Positions 1-10,697 of a stretch of DNA of 64,000 nucleotides are shown here, piece after piece (within the stretch, counting starts at the first letter, position 1; the number at the start of each line of letters is the position of its first letter). The stretch is from Ancylostoma caninum. Lineage: Eukaryota > Nematoda > Chromadorea > Rhabditida > Ancylostomatidae. Under the pieces are notes generated by a model that was given only the letters and a program-made list of their open reading frames with translations, was not told the origin of the DNA and did not search any database. The stretch spans positions 1,426,001 to 1,490,000 of the forward strand of contig JBAJFG010000073.1 in NCBI GenBank assembly GCA_037903475.1, written 5' to 3'. The position numbers were made by a program, and so were the translations under genes.

Positions 1-683
1 AAAAAGAGCGCAAATACCGATGGTCACAGATAACCAAATGAGTCGTTTGTGGATTGTTACCGTTGCCCGTTCAATTTAGTGCATTAACCGCGGAGTAACA
101 AATACCCCGTCTGTACTGAGATTCTCTCTGTCTCAAAATAAAGGGAGGGTGAGGCGCAGGACCAAATTGCTTCTACCCTTTCACTTGGAGTTAGCTCATC
201 TTTCGTCCAGGTCCTGCCGTGCTAAAGTGAACGTCGTGACGATGCGGTGTCGCGCACAGAATCCGCCAATCCTTTCAAAAAGGACGGCATGTAGGAAAGG
301 TTGCTTTGTTTGGATCTCTCAAAACTGAGTTGAAAATCCTTTGATCTTTCTTGAAAGAGCTTGCACACTTTTCATGTAACTCTAAAAAACAGTAGCAACC
401 TCATACTCTCGCTTCAAGTCATGTCCTATATGTCCTAGCTGGAGTGGGCGGATAGCGCTACGATGGCTCACGTACGACATGATATAGAATACGACTACGC
501 ATCAAGTAAAAAATCTGCCGTGCGCCTGCATTCGACACATGTCTTTTTTTTTATTTTTTGTAACTAATCTTTGAAATAGATGGTACATCGTGCAAGCAAC
601 AGTTGCTTGCGACTCAAAAGATGTAAAACAAAGGAAAGTGAGGGACTCTAACTAATCATCGAAGTCTTAAATGTCACACCTGT
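1..683. other. No clear gene; possible last codons of the 769-1265 gene
   Basis: I see no convincing coding region here. A minus-strand acceptor near 684 (caacag before GTG TGA) would let the 769-1265 gene end almost at once, but this is a guess. Positions 283-331 are one copy of a 49-bp duplication described separately. Confidence 0.4.
283..331 (+). repeat. 49-bp exact direct repeat, copy 1
   Basis: This 49-bp segment beginning gacggcatgtagg is identical to 3552-3600 in the same orientation. The sequence around the two copies is unrelated. Read on the minus strand, the copy at 3552-3600 lies in an open frame containing NSVLRDPNKATF, so it may be a duplicated exon fragment or the end of a dispersed repeat. 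Confidence 0.85.
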
Positions 684-768
684 TGCGTGAAGCCATTAGC
701 AATGGAATCTCTTTTTTTCTTCTTTCTCAAAGATTCACTATTGGAGACCAATAACTTTGATTGCATAC

Positions 769-1265
769 CTCGATAAGGCTGTTGAATGTGATCGATTCTA
801 GCTCAGAATCATCATCGTAATTTCTAGAAGTCCTCTTCTTCTTCTCGCATTTTATTCCTGGTGGGCACTTCCCAGCAATGGGAGCTTTGTTGGATGACTT
901 GCGGTCATTGCTCTTCTCCAGAGCTCGTCGTTCTGCTGAAACCCTCTTCCTCGCGGGCACAATAACGCCTCCGGATTTCCGCTTCGCTCTCACGGCGTCT
1001 ACCATCACATGTCGCTACAAAGAAGAGTGTCCATTTTTGTAGAGATTAGCTTCACATCATTGTTCACTTACCACTTTTTTCGAATCGCGCCTTACAGCTT
1101 CTTTGGTTGGTGCTTGTAGCGTTACCTGAAAATGAGGCTATCACTGACCAAGAAGACAAGTTCATACGTCGCACGCACCGAATCTGTCATGGACTCGATA
1201 CCTGACCCAATGATGACACCTCCTGGCTGCACATTGCCCTTCCATTTATAGGAAGAGCTTCTCTC
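769..1265 (-). CDS. Partial gene, three internal exons, unknown basic protein
   Basis: Three exons join in phase 0 on the minus strand: 1265-1179, 1125-1072 and 1014-769. Each has a good acceptor (ttttag, tttcag, ttgtag) and a donor (gtgcgt, gtaagt, gtatgc). The 129 codons read a Ser/Lys-rich start (RSSSYKWKGN), then VTLQAPTKEAVRR, then a strongly basic segment with PARKRVSAERR and CEKKKRTSR, then an acidic DDDSELES tail. The basic composition suggests a nuclear or nucleic-acid-binding protein, but I recognise no domain. Exons upstream of 1265 were not found. Downstream, a possible acceptor near 684 would add only Val-stop. The phase agreement across three introns is the main support; the function is unknown. 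Confidence 0.6.
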
Positions 1266-3968
1266 CTAAAATAGAGACATCTGTCTATCTCAGACTAGTC
1301 CTCTGGACACAGATAAAGCTCACAGCTGTGATCCACGTTCCGACAGGAAGTTTAGAAACATCCTAAAAGTTGCCAAACTTTGCTTGTATCGCATGAAGGA
1401 GAAAAATTCTAGCTGAGATTGTTGAGATTTTCACGAATTCATGGCAAAATAAGACATGAGAGGTATTGTGATGAAGAGGATAAGGATGGGGGCGATAAAG
1501 CTAATCGTCTTTTTTCAACAAGGTAAAAATTGGAAGAAAACTTTCCAAGAAGTCTAAGTTTGGAGAAAGCATAATTCAAAATGAAACGAACCACTTCAGT
1601 TCCAAAACCTTTCTTGCGTCTGAAAACACTTTGCTTTTAATCATCTTACTTAATATAAACATTCATGGACTAATGATGCCAACAAAAATGGATCTTGTAT
1701 TCTCAAACCAACGGAAAAAATGAATTTAAATTAGAAACAGGGTCCTAGAAAGTGCACGCACTTGTAACAGGAGCTACAATACTGCCTCTAATCTTTGCAA
1801 GAAAAAGGCCACCAGATGCACTGAAAATGAAGCATTAATGCGTCCGCAAAACGCAAGCGGGTTGAAAAGTTTCCGGAATGACAATGGAAACAAAACAACT
1901 CAGGTCCAGTTCTGAGGTTATTTTTAAGCTCAATCCTGTCGAAGATCAGCACCCTTGATTTCACCTCTTTTCTGCTTTCAATTCTCCCCCTGGGAAGGAT
2001 TTCTCCGAGTTACTCAGAACAACCTCATACGGCCATGAATAATTGGTCATTCGATCCGAATTTCTTTCTGGACAGGGAGGTGCTGAGCTCTGGGGAAAGA
2101 CAGAGGCATCAGCAAGCAAGTGCTAAAGAATCAGTGGATGAGAGATCTCATTTTTATTTTTTTTCCAATTGTGTGGCTAGCATTGGCATTGGAATGTGCG
2201 GCCATACCTCTGCGGAGATGCCGCGCTTTTTCTCTACCCCTTACCCGCATAATTTCAGTGAACTGGCATTCTTCCAGTTTCGAAAAATATTCATCATTAT
2301 TATCTAGCAATCCCTTTTCCGACAGTTAATGAAATGGCTCGGACAGAGCAAAAATAAATAGCGGCACTATTCCACCACAGTGAAAGGTCCTTCTCTTTTT
2401 TGGAACCAACTTTTAGGATCTGAACCACTGTTTTCACCATATTTCTGTAGGGATACTATAGTGCTGAACATAAGCTGCATTTCCAATGAAAGTTTCGGGC
2501 TTCAAAGCCTTTCCTCTCCAGACGAGCAATTCAAAACTTTGTGCTGTGGTCCACTTTGAAACGTGTTTCTGTTCGGAATTGTGCGAATGCGGCACACATC
2601 TTTCAGAACGATTTTTCGGAATTAATTCATTCTGTAATTATGAACTGTTTGCTCCTAGAGGATGATGAAAGACTCCTCAATTCTGTGGACAATCATCCGC
2701 CCGTCTGCGATATCCATATCGAGGAATTTATCCACGCTTTCTGGCGTAATACCTTTTTTCGAAGTCCTGCACATGGTCACGAGTTTGCCTGTGTGCAGCA
2801 ATCCTCGCTTGCACAAGTTAGGAAGCTAAAGATGGGAAATGTAGGCAATGGGTCTCCAAAGTCAGTACATAGGAGGTATTTCGTTTACATGAGATTTTCC
2901 TCTTCATCTGGAAAGATTTGTTGACAGCTCGAACTTCGCATTCACAACTAACTGAAGATAATCAAAGTTAGCAGACTAGATGGTCCTGCCAAAACCAGGC
3001 TCTTCGGCAGATCGAACTGATATTTATAATAGCCAATTCATATGAAATATTTCTCCATGGAATGGAATAGAAATAAGTGGAAAACACTGGCTCCTTGGTG
3101 GCCATTCCGGAAACTTTTCAACTCTCCCTCGCACATGTGTGTATAACTGACCCTAAAATGGAGCAGCTGCAACTCTGAAAAGAGATTCGTATTGAGGTCG
3201 TTGTGCCAATTCTAACCGTACCTGCGCCGGATTTGCCGTACTTGCGTGTTGAGAATTTTTGGATATTTTAAGGAACTGCCCCCAAACCGCCGCTTTGCTA
3301 CGCGTTATTGCATCGCCAACGCATCTACGCGTTAGGAACATCTTTTTTTCGAAAAGATTAGGGGCAGCACTGTGCTTCTTCGAAGTCGTCTCCTTCAGAG
3401 ATTACCCCGAGTTTCACCAGAACTAGGTGTCGCAACAACACTAAAGTTCTTTTGAGCATACCTGTGTGATCTTTTCGGTCTTCTCTCCAACGTTCTGGTA
3501 TAACACTAAAATGTGTATCTTGTGAGAATACTTTGTCTTTGCTGACACACTGACGGCATGTAGGAAAGGTTGCTTTGTTTGGATCTCTCAAAACTGAGTT
3601 AACAATCAACGATGACTCCAATTTATGAGCCAATCAGGTGGGATTTCATGTAGGAGTTTGTGGTATGTACCAGTGCCTCATCATAAATGAGCTGTAGTTG
3701 CTGCTCAGTAATGCTGTATGGTACAAAAAGTTTGCTACTCCTGTATGCCAACCCTTGCAAGGCCTTTTATAAGATTCTGATAAGATTAGCTTCCTACTGC
3801 GAAGTTGGAGCATTCTTGAGCGATATCAAAACCATCAGCAATCATGCTTGAAATGATGCATCCGGGTGAAGTTTTGGAAGGATTCTGAGTTGGAGAGCCT
3901 CTTTCAAAACGTGGCACCCGGCCTCTACCTGCCTCCAGAATGAACTCTATCAGTAAGCTATGTTGTCG
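1266..3968. other. Non-coding or unresolved stretch
   Basis: Open frames here (for example 2035-2307 and 2541-2924) are short and lack splice support. Positions 3552-3600 carry the second copy of the 49-bp duplication. Upstream exons of the 769-1265 gene may lie here, but I could not place them. Confidence 0.4.
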
Positions 3969-5369
3969 TCAATGTGATAATGAACGTGGTACATAAAGAT
4001 ACGTAGTCCAAACACTGACTGATTTGAATCCAAGCGCCCTTGAAACATCTACGAGATGTGTGAGTGTTCCAATGTAGTAGCAGTTGAGGCACTGAAAGTG
4101 CACTATTCGTCTTAGAGAGAGCCACTCGTAACGTGAATTCTCACCATGGCAGCTATGAAAGCGAGAAGATGAAGCAGCGCCAGGAACAGGGCGCAGTAGA
4201 TGGTGTGATGCTGCGCCGGGAGTTTTGTTGACAAGCAGACGACAGCGCTGAAAACAGGCGTCATCCAATCGCAGTTAAGTTCGAAAAGCTTGCTGTGTAA
4301 CCTTACTCGAAGGCGCCGGGCAACCTCATGCAGCCGGTGGCGATTTCGTCGAACAGCACATAGTAGGCAACTGTGAGCACATTCAGGAAAAGCGCAGTAA
4401 GGAAAAGAAGCACCATGATCGAGCGCACCACTGGAGAGAGGATGAAAATTACAATTTACAAGAAGAAGGAAATAGACTTGTCTCACTCATGTTCTCGAAT
4501 AGTATAACAGCTAGTGCAAGGAGAAGGAGGATGGTCTGGAAAGCATCGGTCGCTGCTAAGATTTGGAAGAGCGATACAAAATTGTTAGCGATACCTCGAT
4601 GGTGGCCTGCGTCGTGTAATAATAAGACTGGTCATCTTCTTTGATATAACGTGAGATTATCACTGCCATAAAGCAGGTTAGCATTAGACATATTGTCTGA
4701 AAATAGACTTATGAGAAACGTCTGCTGATAGAGCCTTCATCTGTGATGACAAATGGGTTTTCCTGCAGAAGTTGCCGTTTACCCAGTTCTGTATGCAGGA
4801 ACATGCCGGGGCGGGAGGGGATTTAGTGTAATTCCATTTAATCTAATTCGGCTCACAATTCGTTCCCGCCGGGGATCTTCCCAGTTACCTTTTCGAGTGG
4901 AGCAGCTATTCGTTATCGAGCCAAGTTATCGGAATGCCAATCGGAGGAGTTAAAGAACTCTTACATAAGAAGATTCAGAATCATCAAAAAATTAGTGGGA
5001 AATTAGTGGGGAATTCGTAGGAAATTAGTCAACGTTCATACGCCAGGTGCGTTGCAAATTTTCGCACTGTCTTCATGAATAACAGCTTCACCCACAAGAC
5101 TCGTGCACGCGACTAAAACCGTTCCAGGATTGGAAACAGCCACCCTGGTTTCAAAGCTAATCAGAGCCAACAAAATGTAGCACAAACAAAAAGTGGCTGT
5201 TTCTTCTAGATAGAAGTAGACGTTTATGCGGTAATACACTGTAATGGCAGCATCGCAGCAATCACGACTGGCCACGCGACAGAATGCGGACGAGTCATCG
5301 CTGCCTTCACCGTTTTCGTCCAAAGGAGCAGTAATTCTACCATTTTGATCAACAATAGTGGGAAAACGA
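3969..5369 (-). CDS. Multi-pass membrane protein, six exons, start not found
   Basis: Minus-strand exons are about 5369-5144, then 4696-4651, 4606-4487, 4430-4307, 4247-4145 and 4091-3969 with a TGA stop. All five introns keep phase (0, 1, 1, 2, 0) and are short except the first. The 5' exon reads PTIVDQNGRITAPL, then an acidic GEGSDDSS stretch, Cys-rich CRVASRDCCDAA, then a hydrophobic segment FCLCYILLALISF. Further hydrophobic segments are TICLMLTCFMAVIIS, TILLLLALAVILF, IMVLLFLTALFLNVL and YCALFLALLHLLAFIAA, giving four to five likely membrane passes. I do not recognise the family; it could be a tetraspan or a small receptor or transporter-like protein. The exact acceptor of the first listed exon (5369-5378) and the initiator ATG are unresolved. 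The long intron 5143-4697 shows nothing else. Confidence 0.6.
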
Positions 5370-6391
5370 ACTTATTCTGGAAATGCGAATGAAAAGCAAA
5401 ACCACCTTAGAGCTTCCTGAAAGATTACTTAATTCGGGACGTTCAACACTGTTTTCAACCATGTAGCTTCGTCGTTCTCTTCTAGTTTGATTTCTCTTTT
5501 GCAAAACTTTTGAAAAGCTCCATGTATTTGTTATCGAGCTTTACTTTTTGAAACGAAATGTTCACAATAATTAATAATCCAATTAGAACTGAAATATGCT
5601 GTGCTGTAATAGCTTTTCAAAATATCATTCCATTACGGCTTTATTCATCTACTTCCACTAAAGGTAGGTAGCTATTGTCCTAACTGTCGGCCATGGTTTC
5701 ATTTGTTATTCTGTGACCTGTGACTTCCTATATCCCTTAAGCAGTGCTGCAGGGGATTCTTTATGCGCAGATATGTGATCTGATGACTATTGGTCTTATT
5801 CCACAACTTATTCCACCGAGTCAAATCGAGAAAATTTCTAAATAAATCGAGTTTCAAAGCATGTGAAACATAGGCAAACAAAGGCAAGGTTCTTCAAATA
5901 CAAACAACTCGAGAAGAGTGGGTCGATTTCGAGTACTTCGAAAAAGTGACTATAAGAACGAGCTCTATTTTCTATTATCTGGTACATTAACTACCTCCTT
6001 ATCTTCCCCTCCCCCTTCCCTCCCACACGCTCAATAAGAGAGGAAAGGAAATTCATGCTTTGTAGATGTAGAATTAGAGACCATGAGAGGTGGAGACTTG
6101 CGAGAATTTGCTCAATCACAATGTGTGCGGAGAACGACTGCTTACTAGAACTCCCCCATAGCTTGAGAGAAACTGGTAACTTGTGAAACTCGTCCATCAT
6201 CTTAGATGATTGTCGTAAACGTCACGTAGCGACTAGTTGACCTCTTGGCACCTCATTAATGCGCAGCGAGTCGCGCGATCATTCAGCCAATCACAGCACT
6301 GCTATAATATGGCCCTTAATTACAGCGGTCCAGAAGGGCTGTCCTCCGAGTTTCCTTAACAGTAACCTGTCCTCAATTTACAATCGCTCAC
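5370..6391. other. No supported gene
   Basis: The short minus-strand frames at 5699-5887 and 5991-6200 have no convincing splice sites or composition. Missing first exons of the membrane-protein gene, or downstream exons of the 6392-6633 gene, would be expected here. Confidence 0.4.
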
Positions 6392-6633
6392 CTGCAAGTA
6401 CAATATGAACGATTTGGTTGCTAGATAGTAGTTCTGACGTTTCTTTGCTCGACGCACAGCGTTTCTGATATCGTAACATTGTACAGCACAAAAAAAACCT
6501 CTGTTTGAAAAGCCTACCACCTGGATAGTCCATGACATTTGACAGCAGCGTAAAGCTCTTCAAGTCCTTGTCGATCACGTTCTCTTGCTGCTAGCTCATA
6601 CAGTTCATCGTCAGTGAGTTCCCTTCGTTTTAC
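6392..6633 (-). CDS. Two internal exons of an unknown charged protein
   Basis: Exon 6633-6521 (acceptor actatag, donor gtggta) reads VKRRELTDDELYEL and then an acidic/basic helical stretch ending CHGLSR. It joins in phase 2 to exon 6464-6392 (acceptor atatcag, donor gtgagc), which reads NAVRRAKKRQNYY and ends ILYLQ. Alternating Lys/Arg and Asp/Glu suggest a helical, possibly coiled-coil protein. A plausible upstream exon is 6958-6800, reading KQHKTLLNLKKDYEIL and ending SQRKYK, which would splice in phase 0 at a weak gtcatg donor. Family and function are unknown. The evidence is frame agreement and amino-acid composition. Confidence 0.5.
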
Positions 6634-6963
6634 CTATAGTAATAAGACAAATTTCTATATCTCGAACATTCGTAGAACAAAGAGAATATTTCTATAGAGA
6701 CAACACAATTCTTACTTCTACGACGTATTATACATAAATGCGTGGACACATGGTTTTTTTAAATGGTTATTTCTTGCGCTTTGACAGTGAACCCATGACT
6801 TTGTACTTGCGTTGACTACCCAAATGTCTCAAACGCACATGCAAAATTTCATAGTCCTTCTTAAGGTTCAGAAGAGTTTTATGTTGCTTCTCAATTAGCT
6901 GATTGGATGCTATCTCCATTCTGTACTTAGTTGTAATCACTGCCCATACCATATTCATTTTTA

Positions 6964-7077
6964 TTTTCAGATTTGTGTGCTATTAGCGCCCCTTCGGGAC
7001 GCTAGAAAGTGAAGTGGGGCAGCCACCCCACTCTCTAGCGTCCCGAAGGGGCGCTAGTAGCACACAAATCTGAAAAT
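6964..7077. repeat. Long hairpin, about 52-bp inverted arms
   Basis: The two halves are near-perfect inverted copies running from ttttcagatttgtgtgc to gcacacaaatctgaaaa. They meet at agtgggg-cagcca-ccccact, with a few unpaired bases beside the centre. Each arm holds gcgccccttcgggacgc. There is no coding capacity; it could be a tiny palindromic MITE or a structured element. Confidence 0.85.
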
Positions 7078-7214
7078 TTGAGATTTGCAAAAGCTTCGCA
7101 CTTGCCAAATCTGTCGAAAATTGATAAAGAAGTAGAACCAATCTTTAAATAGGCCCAAACATGAAGTTCTTCTTATGAGTTGAGTATGAGTATGAGAAGT
7201 CCGTTCTCCATCGT

Positions 7215-7812
7215 ATGGCGTATTCGTGCGTATTCCTCACTACCGGGCGAACGCAGACGCGTTCTCCATCGGAGGAACTGCATCTTGCCGTTTCCCACAC
7301 TATAGGATCAAAGCGAAATCGTGTCGAGTGTTTTATACACTACTGGTCCGCAGCGGGCTTTCTTCCATCGGTGGACCCGTATTCTGGCGTCATTTTCACT
7401 GTTAGGCCACAATGAGCCCGTTCACCGTCGGCTGAACCGTATCCTGGTATTCTCCACTTTACTTTACTTAGTCACAGCGAACTAATCCTATATTGGCGGA
7501 CCCGTATCTTGACGTTCTTCACATCATTGGGCTACCACGGGTCCTTCCTCCATCGGTGGATCAGCGTTCTCGCGATTTCTCATTGTAGTGACGTGGCGAA
7601 CCCTTTCTCCATCTGCGGAGCCGTATCCTGGTGTTCTCCACACTAATGAGTAACGCCGGCTCCTTCCTGGTGGGACCCGTATCCTGGCGTCCCCCACACC
7701 ACTGGGCCACGCGGACCTGTTCTCTGTCGACAGACCCGTATCCTGGCGTTCATCACACCATTGGGCCACGGCGGACCCTTTCTCCATCGCTGGTCCCGTA
7801 TCCGTATATTGT
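7215..7812 (+). repeat. Degenerate tandem array, about 60-bp unit
   Basis: Successive divergent units share ggacccgtatcctggcgt, then a cacaccattgggcca block, then cggaccctttctccatcg, at roughly 60-bp spacing. The best-preserved units are at 7520-7812. The gacccgt core also occurs in the 13.3-15.1 kb minisatellite. Overlapping open frames on both strands are products of the repeat, not genes. Confidence 0.7.
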
Positions 7813-8209
7813 TGATTGGTTACACAATGTCATGCCTTGATACATCGAGGCTTTTACTCTGTGTTAGTGCAGACGCTTTCTCGAAACGAGTGAATGTCGT
7901 GACTAAAGATTCGCTGCGAGAATTCAGCAGGGGATGCGATAATAGCATCCACCAGCTGGGGCGACCGCGTAGATTCAGCCTCTCCTTAGCTTCCTAGACG
8001 GTGCAGCTCTCATAAAACCAGCCCATTTTTTCTTTGGAAGTGCCTACAGCGTCGCAACAGCGGAAGGGTGGTTTTCCTGCTGCGTACATTGTACAGCCTG
8101 AAAGCTTGTTTGTGTGCTATTTGATTGCTCACTGCTCTTGATTCACTAGAAAATCTATCCAAGAAAAATCGCAAGCGCTTATTTACATAAAAGGCCTCAG
8201 AATCTTCAG
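7813..8209. other. No supported feature
   Basis: I see no gene, hairpin or repeat here that I can support. Confidence 0.4.
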
Positions 8210-8587
8210 AAAAAAAATCCGTCGAAACTTGGCATGGGTGGAGGGAAGGAGGTTATGTGCGGTGTTGAACACGAACATTGTATCCATTTTGCACTGTAAA
8301 CGCATTTTTATAGGGTTAGGATAGGGTTATTGTAGATACAGTGCCTCGTAGAATCCCCTCAGATTTTGCTTAGAGGGGTTGTTTCCGGTGCTGATCACGA
8401 TTATCCCCATTATTATGCATGTCACCTTCGTTTTCTTCCCGGAATCGGTACTTTCTCTAAATTTACTACTGCACACACGGACAAAATGGATATAACATTC
8501 GTGTTCAGCACCTCAAATAACCACCTATGGAAAGTTTCAGCAGAAAAAAATCAAAGTTTCAGGGGCCACTAACGTAGAATGGTACCC
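8210..8587. repeat. Dispersed inverted-repeat element, family B copy
   Basis: The left arm has gttgaacacgaacattgtatcc. The right arm has its inverted partner, ending tcgtgttcagcacctcaaata, then a terminal gaatggtaccc. It matches the fuller copy at 41791-42342 in arm order and in the internal gctgatcacgat motif, but is more diverged. It is non-coding. Confidence 0.7.
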
Positions 8588-9357
8588 TACAGCGAGGTAA
8601 TGATTTCCCACCATTGGATTCTGTTTTTTGTTTTTCCTACCGCTCCTCTCTTTCCTTTTTACCTGCATTTTTGAGATGGTAGTGGTTGAAGATATATGTT
8701 TCATGATCTTATAGTCTTTGTCAAAAAGATAGGCAGACTGCGCGTGCGGATTGATGCAGTAGCGGACGCAAAATCGCGGCGGACCAGCCGACCTACTCGA
8801 CCCTTTAATTTGGGGCATGCGCTCTTCGCATTCATTGCTTAGCTCTTATCGCGTTTCTGCAGTCATGTAATCCGTATATTTCTCCTTGAGAATGTCTGTA
8901 TCCTTCCTTTTTTAGCCGAATTTTCTCTGGCTAGGATACATGGAGGGATTGATTTAGGATTACTTTGTAAAAATATTTTTTCTTTATTGAACCTTCTCAG
9001 TGATGTTATTTTTTCGGGTTCCTTCTTTTCCGAACGTTTAGCTGTTTCGTTCCCATTTCTAAAAGGTTTGGCATGGACAGCCTTCGATGTTTGCGATCAT
9101 ATATGACACTGCCAACTAATTTGTCCGCGTAAAAATGCAAGTTGGGAATGAATGGCTACAATCTGGACCGTTCCGGGTATGGCACAGTGAAAATGAAGTA
9201 GTGGCATAACTCGAAGCGTTCGGATTTTGCCATTCATTTTCTACTTTGCATTTTTGCGAGCACAAATTAGTTGGCAGCGTCATATATTGTGGCAAACTTT
9301 GCAACGCTATGTTGGTCTCGTCCTGCAAGCTAGCAACGCAATACAAAGACAAAACTA
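8588..9357. other. No supported feature
   Basis: Only short unsupported open frames are present. Confidence 0.4.
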
Positions 9358-10697
9358 TTAGGTTGTCCCATAAATAATGGCCGTTTTGGAGGTGCGCATT
9401 CCAAGGTGCGTAACTCAGCTCAAACTTGAGATTTTTCCTTGTAATAAAAAGTATTATGATCAACATTCCCTGCACATTTTAGCAGTACAGTGAAACTTAC
9501 GTAAGGAGAAAAACCTAAATCGCAGAAGTCAACGAAGTGCGAAAGGTCAGTTTTCAGTACACATTAATTCGCATGAATTTTCTAGCCGAAAACTGGATTC
9601 ACCGCAAGCTCGAAAAGATACTCTGTTAGGCAAAGGTCTGGCCAACACAATATTACAAGTAGAGATCCAACTCCTCACTCAGTGTAATTTTTCTTGGTAG
9701 GATGTGAACTTGTGTGGATTTGCCCGCCCAGCCAGTGGACATGCACTTCTTCGGCTCACCAGAACTAGGGCATTTTCAACCAAATCGCGAAGCCGAGCCC
9801 AAAATAGTAACAGGCGAGACATTTTCTAAATTTTACTAGTGCCTTGGCTTAGCTACTTCGAACACCTTGAGCAATATTTCATCTGTCAGAAAAAATCTTT
9901 TTTTTCTGACAGATGAAATATTGCTTTTTTTCTGAGATGTCGAGGTTTGTTGAATTTATCCAGATCTCCTTCAGCGATACAAACAGAACAAAATTCCCAA
10001 ACAATGTCTTCTCATCACTAAAAGTGGCCCATTTTTCCGAAAAATTTCCCAACAGTGTTTTTTAGAGGGATTAAAGTAAATGATGTCACAAGTGAAGCAC
10101 TGATCGGCAATGCTTTTGTTCAAAATCCACTTCGCCCACTTTTTGCCATGTTTGGCTGCCGAGAAGGCAGAGCGACCAGTGATTTAATTAGGCCCAACCT
10201 AGCTGCTAACATTTTTAGGGACTGTTCCAGAATTCTCGTCTCGCCTCCAGAACTATGCTTTCGTTTCTGACAAGTTTCGTGACCATGACCTGGTCAAATT
10301 TGAGAACTCGTTCTGTTCTGGAATTGCCTCTCTAGTCACAGCTTCTGCGCGCATACAACACGACTACCTGGCCAATTGCGGAGCTAACACCAAATCTGGC
10401 TTTTGTCCTATTAGGGCGAAAAAACTGTCTAAAAATTGGGAGAACACAAAAATCATGTTTTGCCTCATCGTACAATTTCGTCTGCAGTAACCTTAAAAAG
10501 GGTTAACCTTAAAAAGGGTAGTTGAGGAAGCAGAGGAAGCTTTCCTAGGAAGCTGACAGAGCAGGTCTTGCTCTTTGTAGTCGTCCAAATCTTGTCTATC
10601 TAGCTTCTGAATTAATGGATTTATGAACTTCCAAAAATGCATTGCTAAGTTGCGGCCATTTATTATGTAAGGACGTTGTGGATTTTCGACAACCTAA
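9358..10697. mobile_element. Mariner-like element, TIRs and TA duplication, no transposase seen
   Basis: The left end TTAGGTTGTCCCATAAATAA and the right end (minus strand TTAGGTTGTCG, then, after about 20 extra bases, ATAATAAATGGCCG) are inverted and end in TA on both sides (9356-9357 and 10698-10699). The size of 1,340 bp is normal for a mariner. I find no recognisable transposase motif, so the interior is strongly decayed or replaced. A 25-bp-arm hairpin lies inside at 9871-9924. Confidence 0.6.
9871..9924. repeat. Perfect hairpin, about 25-bp arms
   Basis: The sequence gcaatatttcatctgtcag is followed, across an A/T loop, by its exact inverted copy ctgacagatgaaatattgc. This stem could extrude or fold when transcribed. 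It sits inside the mariner-like element. Confidence 0.85.

Noticed and set aside
2541..2924. 127-codon plus-strand frame as a retroelement or gene
   Set aside because: Neither strand shows a recognised motif or splice sites.
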